NCBI RefSeq assembly: GCF_043641665.1
Contig: NC_092203.1
Location: 5,047,067 to 5,111,066 of the forward strand
DNA: 64,000 nt
Reading direction: 5' to 3'
Source of the DNA: Enoplosus armatus
Lineage: Eukaryota; Chordata; Actinopteri; Centrarchiformes; Enoplosidae
Shown here: piece after piece, positions 12,866-25,503 of the stretch
Numbering within the stretch: position 1 is the first letter of the stretch
How the letters are laid out: every line of letters starts with the position of its first letter
The notes under the pieces: generated by a model
Seen by the model: only the letters and a program-made list of their open reading frames with translations
Told to the model about the DNA's origin: nothing
Databases searched by the model: none
Position numbers and translations under genes: made by a program

Positions 12866-15800
12866 ACTTGTACAGTCCATGCCAGCGTGAGTGCATGCTG
12901 TCATTAAAACAATAAATAGAATAAGACTGGAGATATAACCATAATTATAATGGACCATATTCATACGGCGTCCATTTTCCATGCTCAGGGTGGGAAGCTC
13001 AAATGCTGTTTTCAGTGTCCTACTGCTGTGTTCCAGGTTGCAAGTTGTATAAACAGGAAGGAATCTGACAAATTATCATTTCACCGCCTCCCGCTTGATC
13101 AGCAACTGAACAGACAACAGATAGTGAAAATCCAGCGGGACACTGGGCCATATTTCAATATACTAATTGCTGTGTAAACACTGTTCAATGATATTAATAT
13201 GCTATAATACACTGTAAATTAGTGAAAGTCAGGTGGATATTACTAATGTAGTAAGGTGTATGATTGTCCATAGATGTCGAGAATCACAAAACAATAATAA
13301 CTAGTAGAAGTGTATCACTCACCAGGGGAATAAATAGAGATGCAAACACACCCCTTGTCAAAACTACTGAATAGAATTTAAAACCACTTCATGAAATTTA
13401 TGGTAAATCATATTTGATGGCAAACATTGCATGCAACATTTAAAAATGATCATACTTATATTCCAGGGAGGGAAAAACATCCCTAATGGAGCTAACAACA
13501 CGGCGTTAGCTTTGCTGTTGTACGGAAGCCCGCTATGCTCCTCGCCTGTATGTGTGTGCTGCTGCTGTATGTAAGTTTACATGATATTCATGCCCTGAAG
13601 GCAACAGTATAGATACGTATTAAAAAGGAAGACTCAAACTGCAGGAATGCATTTGCTTGTCAATGTTGTGTAACTTTGAGTAGCAGGAGAACGCAGCTTT
13701 CTCAGTCAATATAGCATGCCCTAAGGAATTTATTGCTTCAGTTGACTACATTAATCATCAATACTGAGTGGACAGCCACATAAAACTTGGTGAATTTTCC
13801 CTTTTTAATGTGTCTGTAGTATCGAGTAGCAAAGGTTGGCATGAAATGCTTGGTTGGATTATTAGATTTGTTTACTTAAGGAAATCAGGGACCTTTTTAA
13901 CTTTAGACTGTATTTTATTTTACAAAGTTAAATATAAATATAAGACTAAAAGATTAAACATGTTTATATTCCATAAACTAAGGTACCCAAAAAGTATTGT
14001 ATTGTACTGGAACTCATGAATTGTATTGGCATTGATATTAATTTTACCAAGCCCTACATTTGTGACCTATATCACAAGCATATCTTATTTTCTTGTTGAA
14101 GGGCTATTTCAGTGATTTAATATTGCACTTCCATAAAGTTGTGGACTTGCGAGAGACAGTTTTAAAAGAACATTCAAAATTGATGCAGCAGAGACTGAAA
14201 TATCCAGACTTGATAAAGCTCCTCCAGAGCCACAGAATATATTATACAACTGTTTTCACAGGCTAGCACTACTTTTTATGACTTGTAAACTGACCTTTAT
14301 GTGTAAAATTGGTGTAATACCCCATCAATTCTAGCAGATAATCTGTAGACACCTCCAGTCACACTTGCAAAGACTCACTTCACACACATTTTCACTCTTT
14401 TTTGCCCTCAAAGCCTCATCTGAACAACCTGTATGGGCTTGAACAGAGCACCTGATGCGTTGTATTATTTCTGATTTTATTGGAAATCATGCTGATATAG
14501 TATTTGCAATATTTGGTGGATTATCACTGAACACCAATCACACGGTGGATTTGGGAGCGCTGCTTAAATCTCTACTGTAGAGAAGCTACTAGTCTAACAG
14601 TGGATGAAGCGAATAAGCCCCAAAGCTCCTAATGTGCCTGCTGGTTTACAGATTATAACAGATGTTTGTCAGTGTTTCGGTGGTGAAATGCGGTAGCTGC
14701 AAACAGTGATAAAGGGTTTTTTGGTGACGAGTGTGTATTGTATCACTGTGTTGTTGGTTAAGAAAGAAAGAAATGGGGGGGGTTTTCTGGGCGCTGCAAC
14801 GGTCATATTGGACCACATCTGCATCTTTATCTTGATTACGTTCTTGTTGTGCTTCTCATATCCTATAATACGATCATTGAAAGGTCACGAGACATCAGTG
14901 GCTGTGTATTATTCCCCTGTCCCATGCATTGTAGTGGTATTTACAGCATGAAATATACCATGAAATATGGATGTATAGCGATTCTCAGTCCCCCACTGTT
15001 GCATTCAGGGTACAGTGCATGATTGACAGATCAGCACTTGCAGTCTTAAAGTTATGCACACACCATGAACCCCCCCCCCCTCCAACATAAGGTCATAATT
15101 TACCTTGTCTCCAGTTACTTCCTTTTCTCCCTCCCACTTCTTGATAGCATTGCTTGTAATTTATTGTATTGTTTTTAATTAAATGGATGGCAAGCGGGTT
15201 TAAGTGTCCAGCAGTTCCAAGACGTGCCATTTCTTATCTGAATTCTAAATTCAGCGCACACCTACTGTAAAGCAGGACTATAAAGCTGAATAGGTCCCAA
15301 ACTGCTGCGCTGCGTGTTAGAGGGATTGAACAGTTAGACAAATGTCACCTTTAGAAGAGAAGAGCGGGGATAATAAAGCGACGGCTGGGTAGTGGTGAAT
15401 ACAAACTTCACAGACATCAGGACACCACAGATTCACAGCTCCAGCAGTCTGGTTTGTGTATTCTAAGTCTGGCATAGAGGATCAGAGAGGAAACAGCCTT
15501 GGATTACAGAGATGCTCGCCCTGATAAAGAAGAACTTTAGATTAAATGGAGTCACAGCAGGCTCAATGCAGTACTACTTCCTTCAGTAAAAGCTAAACCA
15601 CATTTCCACACATAATGTCTTATGAAACAAGATTACAAGAAATTAGGGTCATTTCATGTTCTAAAAACTGTAAAAATATCACATCTAATTGCTTAATTCC
15701 CCCATCTGTGTATGTAGTACACTCTGTGCAGCATAAACCTAGCAAGAGTATGGTCAGGCCACCAGAGTGCTTAATAAGGAAAATATACTGCAGCAAGGAG

Positions 15801-18800
15801 TCGTGGGTGGGAACGAGCAAATCAATTCGATTATCCACAGTCAAAGCTGAGATGTATGTCTGAATAATCAGAGGGTGAGCTATGGACTCTGAGGGTTTAT
15901 TCTGTATGACTGGCGTTAAATGTGATTTCCCCATATATCAGGTCATTGGAGAGTATGCCTCAAAGGTTATTTGCTCTAGGTAGCGTTCACGAGGCTAATT
16001 CTATTCTGATGGCGATCTGACATTCAACAAACGCGGCCTCGTGACCTTCCTGACCTTACAACATTAAAATCTTTTTATTTTGCAAATGGACCATTCAACA
16101 AGTCGTGTCAGCACCCTCCAAGGAGAATTCTTGTCGCCTTTTCACGGCAGATATTTCCTGCCATGGTGACATTTTGTCGTCCCCAGACACTTTTGTCAAT
16201 CTTATGGTAATTTATCCAGATGGATACATGGAGGGTTTTTAAACATGTTCTCTCACCATGGCATGTTTATCAAATACACGTGACCGATTTTACATTGTTT
16301 TCAGAGTTGGCAGTTGGCGTGACAGTTGTACCCAAATCCCAACATGCCCTTATTGAACATGTGAATATGAATTTATTTACCTCCATATGTTCATGCAAAT
16401 TGGAAGGACAGAAGCATAGGTAATACAAATCACTGCAATTATCCTGCATGTGCACCAGCACACCACACACACACACAAAGGCAGAGATCTCACACTGTGT
16501 TTTTCTGTGAACATGACGGACAGGGAGAAAGCAGCAGGGCGCTGTGTAGATGATGCCTGCTCTCACCAGAGCTTTAACCTTTCCCTCAGCGTCCTTCCTG
16601 CAGAGTCTCTGTTTCCTCCCGGCCCCTCTGCCACACAGTCCTATTGTTTGTCCCTGTCCTGATTCAGCACTCATTATAGAAACCTGTTTATGCACAAAGC
16701 TCTCCCAAGACATGCTGCAAGGCTTGAGAGAGAAGGAGGAAGGGTGAGGTAGAAGACAAAGGAGAAGAGATGAATAGGATGAGTAGAGATGGAAAAGAGA
16801 AACAGATAAATGGGCTAGTCATGGCAGCTGATATACTGTTATTGATGATTGACAATTTAGTTAGCCAGTTAGCATTCCTTTCAAATCTATATGAAACCAT
16901 TTATAAATCTCAGCTTTCTCACTGGGAATTCTGACTTGAAGGACTTGAAGGAAAACCGGATTTTTCGTCTTTCCAACAGGCGATATAATTTCAAGAAAAA
17001 TGAGATGAAGTATTGACGTCTCATCTCCCCATATACTTTGAGAGAACATCTCAGTACATGCATCCCCACCACTGGAGTGCCACAGGCACGCCATGTAAAC
17101 CCCGTTCTCTACTTTTCCTGCCTCCTCCCTTGAGAAATGTGATGCAATGATTTCCAAACCCCCCTAACACCGGCTCCCTCCGTCTGCAGCTAGATTTGAG
17201 GTGATAAGTTACAGCAGCTTTTCCTCCTGCTTTTTCAAACCTGTTCCACTCATTCACTTCACATCGCTGCCTCAGTTAAGCTGCTGCCCAGACTTCCTTG
17301 TTCATTCGGCTCACATGCGCTGCCGATATCCAACACTGTGCCTGCTGAAACGCTGGGAAAAGCACCTACAGTCCCAACCACTCTGCTGTGTCCTGTTTTC
17401 ATTACATGGACTCCCCAGGAGAGGGTATGGATATAGCAGCGCTCACTCCTCTTTCTCACTCTCTCTCCCTCGCTCACTGAGCACAGTAAGCTGTCTTGAT
17501 CTTGGCTGGTGAGTTTGCTCCACTGGACCGTTTAGGGACTAGATTCCTTTCACTGATGGCTTAGGAGACAAGGGCCTCTCAGCTGCAATAAGGTACATCC
17601 AATCAATGCTTTGGTGAACCCCTGAACATGTGAACATGCAGTATAATGGATGACAGTCCGAACGATACATGGTAAATGGATGTGCACCATATGGCCGTGT
17701 TTTTGTGTACTTTTGGTCTTGTGCAGTTTTTAATGGTTTGTGCCACCTAATGGACATCGTAATGCTCTAGCATACAAATATTTTTCAGACAACATTGTGG
17801 CATTGTGGCAAACCATGTTTTCCAAAGTTTGGTATGGAAGAACTTTACAGGCCTGTGTACAGCTGGGGTAATTGTAGAACGCAGACTATTATGTGCATTG
17901 ACCTGTTTTAGCACGTGTTAGTGTGAGTAACACAATTCTACATTGCTGTAATTTGTCAGACTGGAGCTCGAAATAGCATTTGATAGATTCGGCAGCTCCT
18001 GAAAGTCAGCCATGCAACTGCCATGAGTCATAACATTTCATCATTAGCAAGCAAATTCAAGTGTACATAAGGATGTAGACTGAGACTTTTTGAGCAGAGC
18101 ACCTTCATTTTACATGAGTAGATTTAGTTTGCAGTCATGTTGCACACTGAAGGAAAGTCACACTGAAAGACAATAGTTAAGAGAAGAATTCATTGAAAGC
18201 ATTTTCTAAAGTGGGCCCAAGCTGAGCATCTAACCACAGGGAGCTTCGGCTAGGAAATGGGACAGTTTGGGGTGTGGGTATGCTTCAAAGGTGAACCAGC
18301 AAGGCCTCAAGGAACCTGCTATTTAGTGCCATCAGTCCCTCTCTTTTTCTTATTGTGTCTGTCTCTTTTGCTTCCCTCCCTACCACATTTTCAGTAGCTA
18401 AACTACATGCCTCAGCTTAGGGATTCTGTACTAAGCCCACCAGGAGTCCCTCCTTTGCCTGCATAGCCCTGCACCAAGCATAAGCGTTCAGGTTAGTTGG
18501 TATCCGATCCCTGCCTTCTCACTGTGAGGGAAGCTTTTTTTTTTAATTCTCAGCTAACAGCAGCATCAGCATTTCAGACTAAGAACCAGGTTGGGCAAGA
18601 AGACTGGGAATTCAACAAAGTTTCTACTTAACTCTTTCTGCTGTGTCATTGTAAGTGATGTGCGCCTTTGATGAGAGCCCTGACAGACGAATGATTCTGT
18701 TTAAGAAATAGTAGAAATACCTTATGCAGAACAATAGCCAGTAAAGCCACAATAGGAGCAGCACATAAAGATTTCACACTGCCTCACAAAACCATTAGCA

Positions 18801-20216
18801 AAAAATAGCATCTGCTTCAATGTTGACATGGCAATTGCCGTCATCATCTTATGCTTTTCTAATTGTGGTATTACCTTGTTTCCTCCATTCAACGTGGCAT
18901 TTGTCTAATGTTTTGTGAAGTACCCTTTAAGTGTTTCATTAATGTCTAATTAGCTTTTCATTAGGAGAATTCAACTGTGACTTCTCCACGCAAGATTATA
19001 AGAAATACGAGGTTTAACGTTGGTAATGATTCTTCGCCGGATTGGGTTGCAATAATAGCCGCTGCTGTTGCGCTAAAGAACATTGTATTATGAGGACATC
19101 AATGCAAAGAGTGGGTGTTGATCTTTGCAAATATCATGCTCTGTTCCACAAGGCTCAAATTGGACTTGTTATTCACCCAGCCTGTTTGTTTCCCACTACT
19201 CTATAATATTCAGCAGCCCTACCTTACAGTATATCATTTTTAGCCTCAGCTTGTCCTCTGCAAAAGTGACACGGAGCAGAAAAAATTGTAATTTTCATCG
19301 TTCAACGTCGTTGAGCATTTCCTATTATAACTGCCACATGTTAACATACTTATACAATTCAGAAAAGCAGTTAAAACATTGTTTTGTGTGTCTTGAAATG
19401 CACTTTACCTGCATTAATTAAGGGGACCAGTGGCAGCAGTTTGCCTGCTTAGTGATAATGAGGTGCAGTACCAAGTATGAATAACAGGAGATTGACCAGA
19501 CGTGAGGGGGACATAGCCAAATGAATACTGAACACAGCACAGTCAATGGCTGCCTTAAAATGCGTGATTTGAGAGGTTCATGCTGTAATAAACAAAACAA
19601 AGTGAATGCTGAACAGAGAGACAATTAAACTGCCACATCTGGCAACGCCGACGTGAGTGGGTACCCAGCCATGCAATTACAGGGCTCCATCACTTGTGTA
19701 ACCCTTCGCTGCCTGGATGTTGTGCTGGAACAGATGATAAAGATAGTGCTCGCTCTCATTCAGTGCTCGTAAAAATGTTGTCAGGAATCACTCCATGCTG
19801 CCCAGATGCCCCGCTGAATCTGGGAAACCCCCTTTCACCATCGACAATCATATTATCTACTGATTCAATTCCTGGGCTTCTTCTCAGTCCAGATCAGTCA
19901 CTCGCTATCCTGCTGATCACAAGCTACAGGGCAATCTTCACATCCTTTTATGTAGAGCCCAGACTGTTGCATTAAAAGGAAGGACTAATTAGAGAGTAGA
20001 GGGAATATCATTTCGGCTGGACGAAGGGAGAAAAGAGGAGTTTTCCACCAAAGCCAGAAGTGACAGAAGTGTCATTCTGACATTTTGTGAAGAGGTTTTG
20101 CTTTTGCTTTAAAAGCACAGGCTGTTTATTTTGTCCAAAGCGGAAAAAAGGCCAAGGCCTTTTATGATTGAAGAAATACCTTTTAACATTCTGCCTTGAT
20201 AAATTCCGGAGTATAC

Positions 20217-20540
20217 ACAAATGGGTGACAAATTAAATGAAAATCCAAAATAAAATGCCCAGTTACCATGAGCCTCCAGGACAGCTTCACTGCTCCTTGG
20301 CATAGATTCCCCAGGTTTCTGGAATTCTAACGGAGGGACGAACACCAAACACCGAACCTCCAAAGATATTCCCTCATTTGATGGTTTGATGATGGTGATG
20401 GAGAGCACGGTCTAACACGTCGAACACCACGAAGTCTTTCGTAGGTAGGCTATATAGTTGGGTTAAGACCTGGTGACTGTGAAGGCCTTAGCATATGATG
20501 CATCGTTGTCATACTCATCAAACGATTCTGTGAGTTCTTG
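20217..20540 (-). repeat. Interspersed fish repeat
   Basis: The block contains phrases I recognise from a dispersed teleost repeat: 'aggacagcttcactgctcc', 'ttggcatagattcc', 'gatattccctcatttg', 'gatgatggtgatggagagc', 'ggtctaacacgtcg', 'gggttaagacctggtgactg', 'aaggccttagcatatgatg' and 'catactcatcaaacgattc'. Their order is the one remembered for that family. It is interrupted and has no usable frame. Transposon class and orientation are not certain; the strand given is arbitrary. Confidence 0.7.
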
Positions 20541-22183
20541 TGCGTTAAGGTCATCACCATTCTGTATCTGCATATATAGAAATAGAGGTAGCACTGCTTT
20601 TTATGTCTACACAGGTCATAAATAGATTTCCAGATGCAGCCAGCTTTGTACGTCATATACGGTGCCTGTTTTTGTGTATTTTAAGGCATTAACTTTAAAT
20701 CATGCATACTCGACCATTATTTAAAGCAGTTTCTTTCGTTGACAAAACAATCTCACGTCCATTTAGTTTCTCTGGATCTGGAACTTTTGATCATTTCATT
20801 CCTCCCCATCAGATGGGGTTTTGCCCAGGTGATTTCCCTTTTCCCTCTTATCATCCATGTGATGTTGTTTTGGTCAACTGCAAGTATGAACTTTAAATCT
20901 TGATCCTACACGATCAATATTGCATAAAAGACAAGTTGTAGAGAACTCAAACTTGCAATTTGAAAAGTGTGCTGTTCTTGTGCAGCATTATTTGTCTTTA
21001 ATTGCCAGCTCCTAAATTGCTTCCCATCTCACCAAAAACATTAAACAGGAAGCTATTTGTGTCCTCATTGCAGTTAAGATTGCAAATGCCCCCTCCAAAA
21101 AAACTCTGAAAAGCTTAGTCTCTTGCCTCTCTGAAGTATTAGTCCTGCTTGCTGCAGGGCTTAATTTATTCAAGGCTGTTAAAAGCAAAAAAAAAAAAAA
21201 GAATGGCTTCCCTACTCAAGAGCCGGATTGTTTGGATCTGAATGGGAAACGCTGGTAGATTAACTCGACATGGATGGTGCACACACTGCATGCGGATGTA
21301 CTGATCTGTAATCTATGTAATCTTCAGCGCACAAGGGCGATACGATGCTCTATTCACTCTGGGAAGCCTTTCAATTCTCCATGAAGAATGGTTTGTTCTC
21401 TCCCATGTGTGTGATTCCTCTGGCTAGCTCACTCACATCCACGCTGACATGCACATATGCCCTCTGTCTCTCATGCTAGCCTATACCTCATGTCACAAGC
21501 ACACAGATGCGGCAGTACATGTCTGCTCTCTCTGTCCTCCTCTGTGTCTCTCTCCCTGTTTTCATGGTTTCATAGCTTCCAGTCTTTCTGCTTAGCCACG
21601 GGAATCTTCGCTGACGTCTCCATCCTGCAGCCACAGCGACTGAGAGAGATGCTCTAGAGGCGAAGGGAGATAAGAGAGAGGAGACAATCGCATTAAGACT
21701 CATCCCCCCCACCCCCACCCCCGACCAAGACCAGAGTTGGGATTTGAATGTTAGAATCTGTGCACTTAAGTCCCTTCATGGCTGTTTCCATGGCTGTGCA
21801 TTTCCCAAACTGAGCGCACAACCTCCGCCCGTGCAGGCTTAGCTGCTCACAGTAAAGCCGGCACAAATTAGCACGCCATCGTTAAGGGAACAACATGCAG
21901 CCATATGCATGAAGAGCCCCTTGGAATAAGTCTTGGAGAGTGACACCGCGGCTGTTGTCAGCACAGCGGTGGAGCTGTCAATGCTACAGCACAACATGCT
22001 GTTTGGATCCATGGGTGAAGCCTCTTGACATCAAAGGTGGCGCACAAAAGGATCCGTGTTTCCTTTTACTGTTGTCTGCACCTGTCAAAAGGGTGTGTTT
22101 TTGTTTTTTTGTTGTTGTTTTATGTGCTCCTACTGCTCTGTAGCACCACAGAGACCCCTGGTGGAAAGAGGAAAGTATAGCAA

Positions 22184-22207
22184 TGTGTGTGTGTGTGTGT
22201 GTGTGTG
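22184..22207. repeat. (TG)n microsatellite
   Basis: About 12 TG units. Confidence 0.95.
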
Positions 22208-22672
22208 GTCCAGGACAGATCCCAGCATCCCCGAAACACTTTCTCTCTTACTCCCTCACACGCACACAGCCCTCTCAGTTGTGGACAATATTTTTGTGCA
22301 GCCGTGAGACAAAGTGCAAAAGCCTCCTCAAAACTCGGGGCCTTTTTTGAAATCTCCAAACCAGATTTTCCCTGTTAATGCTTTAGCTATCATCTGAGCG
22401 CTCTAGACCGCACTAGAGGGCCAAATTAGAGCAGGCCTTGGTAAAATAAAATCCCTATTATCTATGAACTAGCAAGTACCCAATTATACGCCACAGTTAT
22501 CTCCCATCTCACAGACTTCTGAGTTCTCGCCACAGGGCCAATGAGCGAGGAGTGCTAACGAAGAGATGCTGAATCATCTTTTTGCCTTCCTGGATGCACA
22601 ACTGGTGGAGCCTCCTTGATCATTGGCAGCTTTTTTTATGGATCAGAGTCATTCCTAGGCTTTGATGATGTG

Positions 22673-22697
22673 CCCCCCCCCCCCCCCCCCCCCCCCC
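22673..22697. repeat. Poly-C tract
   Basis: A run of 25 C on the + strand. Length in the assembly may be unreliable. The complementary poly-G can form G-quadruplex structure. Confidence 0.95.
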
Positions 22698-25370
22698 GCC
22701 ACAGCACAGGCCACACGCTCATGGATGCGCCGTCGCCTGTAGCGTGTGTGTGATAAGTGTGAAAGAAGAATGAGAGGTCTCTAATCCAAGGCAGAGAAAG
22801 AAGACGGGTTTAAAAGGGGTTTGTCTGTCTCCAGTCACATAGGATGTGTGTTCAAAATGAGCCGAGCAGAGAGAAGAACTCCTGCTGATGTGAAGGCGGG
22901 GGGTTTGTCTGTTGATATGTGTTTTCTGTGCACTTTCTTACCCCTCTGTTCTCGTCATCCCAGGAAGCCTGTCTGTACATTACACTGCCTGCTTGTACAG
23001 AATAATGACCCTGAATGTCCCGAAAGCTAACCTTTTTCAGTCCTTTTCCATGTTTTTCAGTCCTTTTCTGCTCTTGCATTTGCTACCTTGAATTTTATAG
23101 TGCTTTTGTTGCAACTGCCTCAACATCGGCTGTTACTACCACACAAATCCAGTGCAAACGCTCCCAAGAAGTTCCCAAACAGTTTAGGACATTGAAGCTG
23201 TTTCAGATATTTCAATTTTCATCAGAAGAGAGCACATAAATGCAGCCATTAATACTTTTCAATCCTAAAGTGTGAAGTATGTGGAAGTACTTGGGTGACA
23301 GAGGTTCATTTCAAACTTTAAAGATTCACTAATCTTTAATTTTACAGTACCAATGGATCAAATAACTATGTGAAATATGAAAGGATTCCCTCATAGTGAT
23401 GAATATACAGAGATAATATGTCCATTTTTTGAGCTTTTTCCGTTGCATTATGAATGCAGGTTTAAAAATTCTGCGTCTTTATGTGCATGCGTGTATTTGA
23501 AATTTGCTTATCCTGTGTAATTATTTTAAATATCGATTTTTTTTTATCGCCATCTATTTGTTAATATGCAGAATGCTCAAACCTGCTCTCCACTTTTAAC
23601 TTCAACTCTCTTTTTTGTTTTTCTTTTTTGTTTGTGGTATGTGATGTTATCATCACAGAAGTTTGTCGGTTTCCACTTCTGCTTTGCCACTTCTTGGAAC
23701 ATGCTTGTCCTGACACGGTGGTCATGGTTGCTAATTAAGCACCATCACTATGCAGCCGTAATCGAATCATCTCACCGTACTGTACCTGCACTTGGTTGCG
23801 ACTCTTGAACCACATTTGAAAAAGAAAAAAAATTAAATTGCTACAATTAAATCGGGATGCAATCAAGCCGCCGCACTGCAGCATTGACCTCTGCTGGCAA
23901 TGCATAAACACCCTTTATTTTCTTGTCACATACACACTGAAAGCTCTGTGTTACCAATAGCTTCTTTGTAGTTTGTGGAATGAAGGTTGATTCAATCACA
24001 GTCTAGTTCAGTGGACCCAGCAGGGCAAACGGCAACCCCTCATCGTAACAGGAATACAAGTATAATGTGGTAATGTACTATTTCAGCTCCTGCTTAGTGT
24101 GTACAGAAAAGGGAGAAATCAGTATGAATTGTGAGTTCTACATGCAGGCTGTATGAATCCATTAACAGTGCAAATCACTGTCCTTAAAAGCTGTGCCGTA
24201 CTTTTGTCTTTAAAATTTTCCAAAGTACTTCCTGTGGAATACAAACGCAGGGTCAGACAGAGAAGGGGGCTGCTGAAGAGTATAAGAGCTTTTATGGAGG
24301 TACAGCAGTGCTGCAAAGTTTCAGTCAAAGAGAGTGTTTTGAGGTTTAAGGGCCGTCAGGGAATTTAAAAAGGGTCTGGTATGGTTTAAGATGGCACCTC
24401 TGGAGAGCGAGAGATGGTTTTAGGACTTGATGGCATCAGGGAGGCTGTTAAATCGTGTTTTGAAGAGAATGGGCGTAATAACAGGAAGCACATGCAAGTC
24501 TGGGTGTTCAGGGCTGGTGCTCATTGATGCAGGATCACATAAGACTCGGTATCCACCACCTGAGCACAGGGGGAAAGTACAGACATTGATCTTTTTAGTT
24601 TTTGATTTTCCAGCTGCTGGCCATGTGTAGGCCAGGTAAGTTTCAACCAGTACCTGTCATCCAATGGAGGCTGCTTAGATGCTGCTGGGATCATTTGGGG
24701 GGGGAAACAGGTGGTGTTTATTGTCTTTTGCTTGTGCTTGTGTATGTTGCACGTTTTTAAGATGTTGGAGTTTGATTGTGGTGCAAAAACGATTGATGCA
24801 GACAGTTTTTCCCAGAGAGTTGACTCACATTCATGCTGAAATATGACCGTAGTTTATCCTAATGCACTACTGCCCATCATAACCCTGGTGTGTGGGCTAA
24901 CATAGAAAACAATGGGTGCATCATACGCTGCAGGTGTGTTTTGCCCTTTACAATCCCTTTCTAGCAACTTTTTGGGAAATACAGAATGTCTTTGTTGTTG
25001 GTAGTGTCATTCAGTAGCTGGAAGTGTAATCATTTGAATAGAAAACTGACGGTAGCAGCTGTTTTGGAGCATCATTGCTGTTTTATGGTTCCCCTTCCTG
25101 CTGGTTTTATGTTGCTGATCACAATTAGAAGGTTTCAGTACTCTGTATCAACTTACCCTTCATGGCACCGGTTGTGCAAAAGATGTATTGTTCTCAGTTT
25201 ATTTTAGTGTGTTGGACAATAGTGCAAAATATACTATGAAAACTGTATATAAATATATAACTGTATACTAAACAATTGCTGCCGCAGCACGAACAATCTT
25301 ACTTATACATTCACCAGACATGCAGATCCCTGCAAGTGTTACCTCACATCCCGTCTCTTGTCTCCCACAG

Positions 25371-25503
25371 GAAGTCCTGTCAACCTGACGTGCAGAGCGT
25401 TTTTTGGATACAGCGGAGACGTCAGTCCACTTATCTACTGGATGAAGGGGGAGAAGTTCATTGAGGATCTGGATGAGGAGCGGGTTCAGGAGAGTGACAT
25501 CAA
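25371..25503 (+). CDS. il1rapl1: il1rapl1 coding exon: first half of third Ig domain
   Basis: IL1RAPL1 is a single-pass synaptic member of the interleukin-1 receptor family that organises synapses through its ectodomain and signals through a cytoplasmic TIR domain. The exon enters in phase 1 (two bases complete a Gly codon) after CCCACAG and leaves with two bases before GTAAGA. It encodes 43 complete codons starting [16 protein letters not shown] and ending EERVQESDI. Visible features are the N-linked sequon NLT, the first cysteine of the Ig3 disulphide (in LTC), and the conserved tryptophan in IYWMKGEKF. The text matches remembered vertebrate IL1RAPL1 almost residue for residue. Exons for Ig1, Ig2 and the signal peptide lie outside the window. 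The next exon, 7.9 kb on, completes the lysine codon. Confidence 0.96.

Larger units (their letters stand above)
1..25370 (+). other. il1rapl1: il1rapl1 intron (3' part), no coding exon seen
   Basis: This stretch precedes the first recognisable il1rapl1 exon and ends in a good splice acceptor (pyrimidine-rich run, then CCCACAG). I looked for the preceding Ig2/Ig3 linker exon and found no convincing block, so the region is read as the 3' part of one long intron. Open frames here are short, lack splice context and are often built from microsatellite. It contains the separately listed CA/TG/CT repeats, a SINE-like piece, two recognised interspersed repeats and a Tc1-like relic. The intron assignment is inference from the downstream exon phase (phase 1) and the absence of other genes. 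Confidence 0.75.
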
